Source: SAR324 cluster bacterium JCVI-SC AAA005 (GTDB lineage: Bacteria; SAR324; NAC60-12). Taken from it: 64,000 bases of DNA. Below are positions 60,431 to 64,000 of this stretch, piece by piece (the stretch's first letter is position 1; every line of letters starts with the position of its first letter). The stretch lies in the NCBI GenBank assembly GCA_000224765.2, contig AGAU01000163.1, positions 47,599 through 111,598 on the forward strand, given 5' to 3'. The notes beneath the pieces are model-generated. The model was not told the origin of the DNA. It worked only from the letters and a program-made list of their open reading frames with translations, and searched no databases. The translations under genes were made by a program, and so were the position numbers.

Positions 60431-61657
60431 ATGACTAAGAATGTTGCCATTCCTTCACAAACGTATCGCTGGGTCATGCTCTTTGGAGTTTGGTTGATCT
60501 ATTTCTGTTTCGGGTTGACGGTTTCGGCGCTTGCCCCACTGGTTCGGCCCATCACAGAAGACCTCTCGATGAGTTATGCAGCAATGGGGAGTGTGCTCGG
60601 AGCCTGGCAGCTCATTTACATTGGAACTGCTCTGCCGTGTGGCGCGCTGATTGACCGTTTTGGTCTACGGCGTTCACTGCTGATGGCTTCACTACTGATG
60701 GGGGCCTCTGCGCTGTTACGTTCACAGGCTGAGGACTATATGATGCTGCTGGTCGCAGTGGCCCTGTTTGGCCTAGGGGGTCCACTGATCTCAATTGGCG
60801 CTCCAAAGCTGGTTAGCCTCTGGTTTGAGGGTCCACAAAAAGGACTGGCGATGGGCCTGTATGTAACAGGGCCGGCATTGGGTTCCAATGCTGCTCTCTC
60901 GCTAACGAACTCAGTTGCCATGCCCTTCTTTGAGAACCAGTGGCGCAGCGTAATATTCATTTACGGAGTGATCGTGCTGCTGTCTGGAGTTGTCTGGTGG
61001 GCAATCAATCTGGAACCGGGAAGCCAACGACTGGAACAGAAAAGTTTGCAGGAGGCCCGACCCGCCCAGTGGGGTCTATTTCTGCGATTAAGTCAAATCC
61101 GGGCTGTGCAGTATGTTTTACTGATCAGTATCGGCATTTTTCTTTACAACCACGGCCTGAGCAACTGGCTGCATGAGATCCTGATGACCCGCGGTTTGAA
61201 TTCAGAGAAAGCTGGAGTCTGGGCTTCGCTGCCCACAATGATTGGTGTACTAGGGGCACTACTGATTCCCCGCAAGGCAACGCCTCCCTATCGGGTTCGC
61301 ATTCTAACTGCTCTGTTTCTACTGGCAGGTTCTGCCTCTCTTTGCTTTCAGTCTTCGACAGAGTGGATTCTACTGCTAGGCTTGGTCCTCAAGGGCATCA
61401 CTCAGGGTTCGATGATGACAATCCTGTTGCTTGTGTTGATAGAAGTTCCAGAGGTAGGTGCTAAGAACTCAGGCTCAGCGGGAGGGATGTTCTTTGCCGC
61501 AGCAGAAATTGGCGGGGTTCTGGGCCCATTGGGACTCGGAGTCTTGTCTGAGTGGACCGGAAACTTCCAAGGAGCATTGGGGGGATTGACCTTCGTTTGT
61601 TTCTTGCTGCTTCTCCTGCTCAACCTGCTACAGCGTTCTGATGAACACTCTACTTGA
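60431..61657 (+). CDS. MFS transporter
   Basis: 12-TM profile; GTALPCGALIDRFGLRRSLLMASLLMG. Confidence 0.92.
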   Translation: MTKNVAIPSQTYRWVMLFGVWLIYFCFGLTVSALAPLVRPITEDLSMSYAAMGSVLGAWQLIYIGTALPCGALIDRFGLRRSLLMASLLMGASALLRSQAEDYMMLLVAVALFGLGGPLISIGAPKLVSLWFEGPQKGLAMGLYVTGPALGSNAALSLTNSVAMPFFENQWRSVIFIYGVIVLLSGVVWWAINLEPGSQRLEQKSLQEARPAQWGLFLRLSQIRAVQYVLLISIGIFLYNHGLSNWLHEILMTRGLNSEKAGVWASLPTMIGVLGALLIPRKATPPYRVRILTALFLLAGSASLCFQSSTEWILLLGLVLKGITQGSMMTILLLVLIEVPEVGAKNSGSAGGMFFAAAEIGGVLGPLGLGVLSEWTGNFQGALGGLTFVCFLLLLLLNLLQRSDEHST

Positions 61658-61669
61658 CTCCGCGAGTGA

Positions 61670-62089
61670 TCAACGCATCTCCACGATTTTTAGACCAACC
61701 TCTGCCAGTTGCTGAATGGGATCATCGCTGTAGGTCATTGCTTCTTCGAGAGCAAACACCGCAATGTAAGCATCATCTTTTTCAGGCACATCCAACAGGG
61801 GTGAAGCACGACCTGAATTGATTTGTTCCCGTAGCTGATAGAGCGTCCGGAAGTAACTCAACTCTAGGAACTCCTCAATGAAGCGCCGAGTCACTTCCTG
61901 ATTCTCTAAATACACCACGAGGGTTGCGGCATTACTATCAAAACTTTGCCGAGTCCGTCCCTCTACCAAAGCAATAAGCTCCTGGCGTGAAAAATTTGGA
62001 ACCGAGTTGGAAGCTATCCAGATTTCTTGTGCCTCTGTCGAACCCAGCAAGAAAAGCCAGATTCCCAGCAGGGCCATCAGCTTTTGCAT
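61670..62089 (-). CDS. Small periplasmic PBP-like (PstS-like) protein
   Basis: Signal peptide; EIWIASNSVPNFSRQELIALVEGRTRQSFDSNAATLVVYLENQEVTRRFIEEFL. Confidence 0.6.
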   Translation of the reverse strand: MQKLMALLGIWLFLLGSTEAQEIWIASNSVPNFSRQELIALVEGRTRQSFDSNAATLVVYLENQEVTRRFIEEFLELSYFRTLYQLREQINSGRASPLLDVPEKDDAYIAVFALEEAMTYSDDPIQQLAEVGLKIVEMR

Positions 62090-62095
62090 AGATCC

Positions 62096-63397
62096 TCAGA
62101 ATTCATAGGTCACCGAAATCGCTTGGGCTTTCCAATTTTCGCCCATCTCTTCGCGCCACTCTAAAGATTCGGAAGTTTCTTTGTTTTGTGAGTAACGCAG
62201 GCCGAAGTGACCTGTCTTATCATGGAATTCGTACTTCAGAGTCCAATCGTGATGGGGCCTGTATTTCAGACCGGCAAAGCGATGAGTACCCCCAAATATT
62301 TGCTCATTATTTTCCTCAACAGACCAATCCCCGTAGCCAAAATGAGTAATAAGTTGCTTCATGTGCAGGGTCAGCACGGCAGAACGGTGTGTGTCCAGCC
62401 GCTCACGAAGACCTGAATCAGCTGCCGTAGTAATACACTGCATGAAGGAATAGTAGTCTTGCTGTGTACCTTTTGCTACATAATACAAACGTGACTGTTC
62501 TAAGGTCATTTGCCATTCTTCCCACCACAACTCCAATCCATCATAGTCGATCACATAAGGTCGAGTAAATTCACCAGTTGGTGGTGGCCCACATTGGTGA
62601 GACTGCAGAAAATTATTAACACCAATCTGCTGCGTAAGATCGAGTGATTCCCAGTTAGTTTGAAGTAATGATTGGGCCGCAGACTTTTGATAATAGGAGT
62701 AAGGAATCTGAATAAAATGAACAGGTTCATGGTGATCCTTGCGAATCCGGATCATCTCCCAGAGTTCCAATTCTAGCGAGGCAAATTGGTTTTCCTGGCG
62801 ATCTAACTCCATACCTAATTCTGAAAGTACGGTCAGATAATCTTCTTGGGGCTCTGGATAATCACGAACAATACGACCCAGTTCAAGCTGTGCTTGAAAG
62901 TTTGAACTTCTTGGTGTGTAAAAGTAGGTCACCCAACCATCCCCTCGATCGAAGATGGCTGCATTCTGTCCCCAATAGATCTGCATCGGCTGGGCGTGAT
63001 GAATACCAAGTCGATCCGCAGGATTTAGCCGCTGCATGTTGTAAAAACCATAGGGCAGCTGCAAACGCCCGAATCTTGTGCCAACAATACTCTCACCAAG
63101 ATAAGTGTTTGCATCCAGCAGCAAGAATTCAAACTCACTGTCCGGGCCATCATTAAGGTAAGGCTGGTAAGCATAAAGGGCTCGGAAGGAAAGCCAAGGT
63201 TGCATGACCCAATCCAAGCGCAGCGCTGCTTCCCAGCCACCGTCTTCCTGCTGCGGCAGATGCAAGGGCTCAGGATCGGTCTGCATCCAAGCCTTGGAAA
63301 CCCAGCCACTCCATTGTAGTTTGGCAAATGGCGATGTATTTTCGTTGGCCAAGATCCCCCAAGGCCAAAGTAGCAAACACCAAAAGATTTTTCTCAT
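62096..63397 (-). CDS. Outer-membrane beta-barrel (porin-like) protein
   Basis: Signal peptide, alternating beta-type pattern, C-terminal WKAQAISVTYEF ending in Phe. Confidence 0.7.
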   Translation of the reverse strand: MRKIFWCLLLWPWGILANENTSPFAKLQWSGWVSKAWMQTDPEPLHLPQQEDGGWEAALRLDWVMQPWLSFRALYAYQPYLNDGPDSEFEFLLLDANTYLGESIVGTRFGRLQLPYGFYNMQRLNPADRLGIHHAQPMQIYWGQNAAIFDRGDGWVTYFYTPRSSNFQAQLELGRIVRDYPEPQEDYLTVLSELGMELDRQENQFASLELELWEMIRIRKDHHEPVHFIQIPYSYYQKSAAQSLLQTNWESLDLTQQIGVNNFLQSHQCGPPPTGEFTRPYVIDYDGLELWWEEWQMTLEQSRLYYVAKGTQQDYYSFMQCITTAADSGLRERLDTHRSAVLTLHMKQLITHFGYGDWSVEENNEQIFGGTHRFAGLKYRPHHDWTLKYEFHDKTGHFGLRYSQNKETSESLEWREEMGENWKAQAISVTYEF

Positions 63398-63520
63398 GAT
63401 TTTCTCAGAATTGTTGTCGAACGCTGCAAACTATACTAATGTATTTAAGTGTCAACATCATATAACAGGTCTGATTTTGTTATAATTATTCTGGATTTGT
63501 AATCCTAACTGACAAATTCA

Positions 63521-64000
63521 ATGTCCAACTTGCTTGAACAACTCAGACGCCAACCGCTGAATCGACAGATTAGCTTGTCGATCTGGATGCTCTTTTTTAG
63601 CACTGGAATGCTGTTCGGATTCGGCCTTTACCACTACATGGAGGAAATCGCTGAAAAAAATTTTCAACAGAACCTTCAGCAGGATCAACTCATTGCGGAG
63701 ATCTTTCTACAGAACCAATTTAACGAGTTTACTGATGAAACAGAGGGCATTGTCAACACCTACAATTTCCTGTTGGAAGCCACGGCTGAAGATACAGCCC
63801 GCAACCGCTCCGTCCTGAAAACAATGTTTACAAAACTGAAGGAATCCCCGGGGTTTCTTTGGTTCTTCGATAATACCTGCCAGCTCCAGACTTTCTACAG
63901 CAGTACTGGAGAGTTTCCCGCACTACCTAATCTCTGTGAAGAGGCCGGGACGCTGCTACAATTCAGTGAGGATACCCAACAAACCTTTCTACTTTCACAC
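63521..64000 (+). CDS. Sensory/signal-transduction membrane protein, N-terminal part (runs off window)
   Basis: Open from ATG to window end; N-terminal TM (ISLSIWMLFFSTGMLFGFGLYHYM) then an extracytoplasmic helical region. Confidence 0.6.
   Translation, partial: MSNLLEQLRRQPLNRQISLSIWMLFFSTGMLFGFGLYHYMEEIAEKNFQQNLQQDQLIAEIFLQNQFNEFTDETEGIVNTYNFLLEATAEDTARNRSVLKTMFTKLKESPGFLWFFDNTCQLQTFYSSTGEFPALPNLCEEAGTLLQFSEDTQQTFLLSH

Noticed and set aside
1-64000. CRISPR array, rRNA operon, intact transposase or integrase, prophage
   Set aside because: No regularly spaced repeats, rRNA signatures, or intact recombinase genes seen by eye in either strand

Overview
The window is a bacterial chromosome segment; gene content is proteobacterial, possibly a marine delta/SAR324-like lineage (weak inference). 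Positions 1-18.5 kb hold a dense housekeeping block: lepB 3' end, map, hflK, rsmA, yhbY, metG, nuoABCD-nuoHI, a double-domain thyX, a GTPase, a ribbon-helix-helix/spermidine operon, and ssrA (tmRNA). Positions ~18.5-34.4 kb form an AT-richer accessory segment starting exactly at the tmRNA 3' end. It contains decayed sulfatase and SGNH/GDSL hydrolase genes, a MATE and an MFS transporter, and assorted enzymes, and it ends near a degenerate repeat of the tmRNA 3' end. Positions ~35-52.7 kb carry two ABC importers and a carbohydrate/cyclitol-type catabolic cluster. Positions ~52.7-60 kb hold a prolyl oligopeptidase family gene, many small ORFs and several pseudogenes. The far right has an MFS transporter and a PBP-like/outer-membrane/sensor cluster. 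The strongest candidate for something new is at 54917-55594 (minus). It is a MerB-like (organomercurial lyase) reading frame that the ORF track splits because two in-frame UGA codons sit at the positions equivalent to the two catalytic cysteines (C96 and C159 of classical MerB). The second UGA has a good bacterial SECIS-like hairpin at the expected spacing. This looks like a double-selenocysteine MerB homologue. A second notable case is a SpeD paralogue that has lost the pyruvoyl-forming serine and sits directly upstream of an intact speD-speE pair, a bacterial 'prozyme'-like arrangement.
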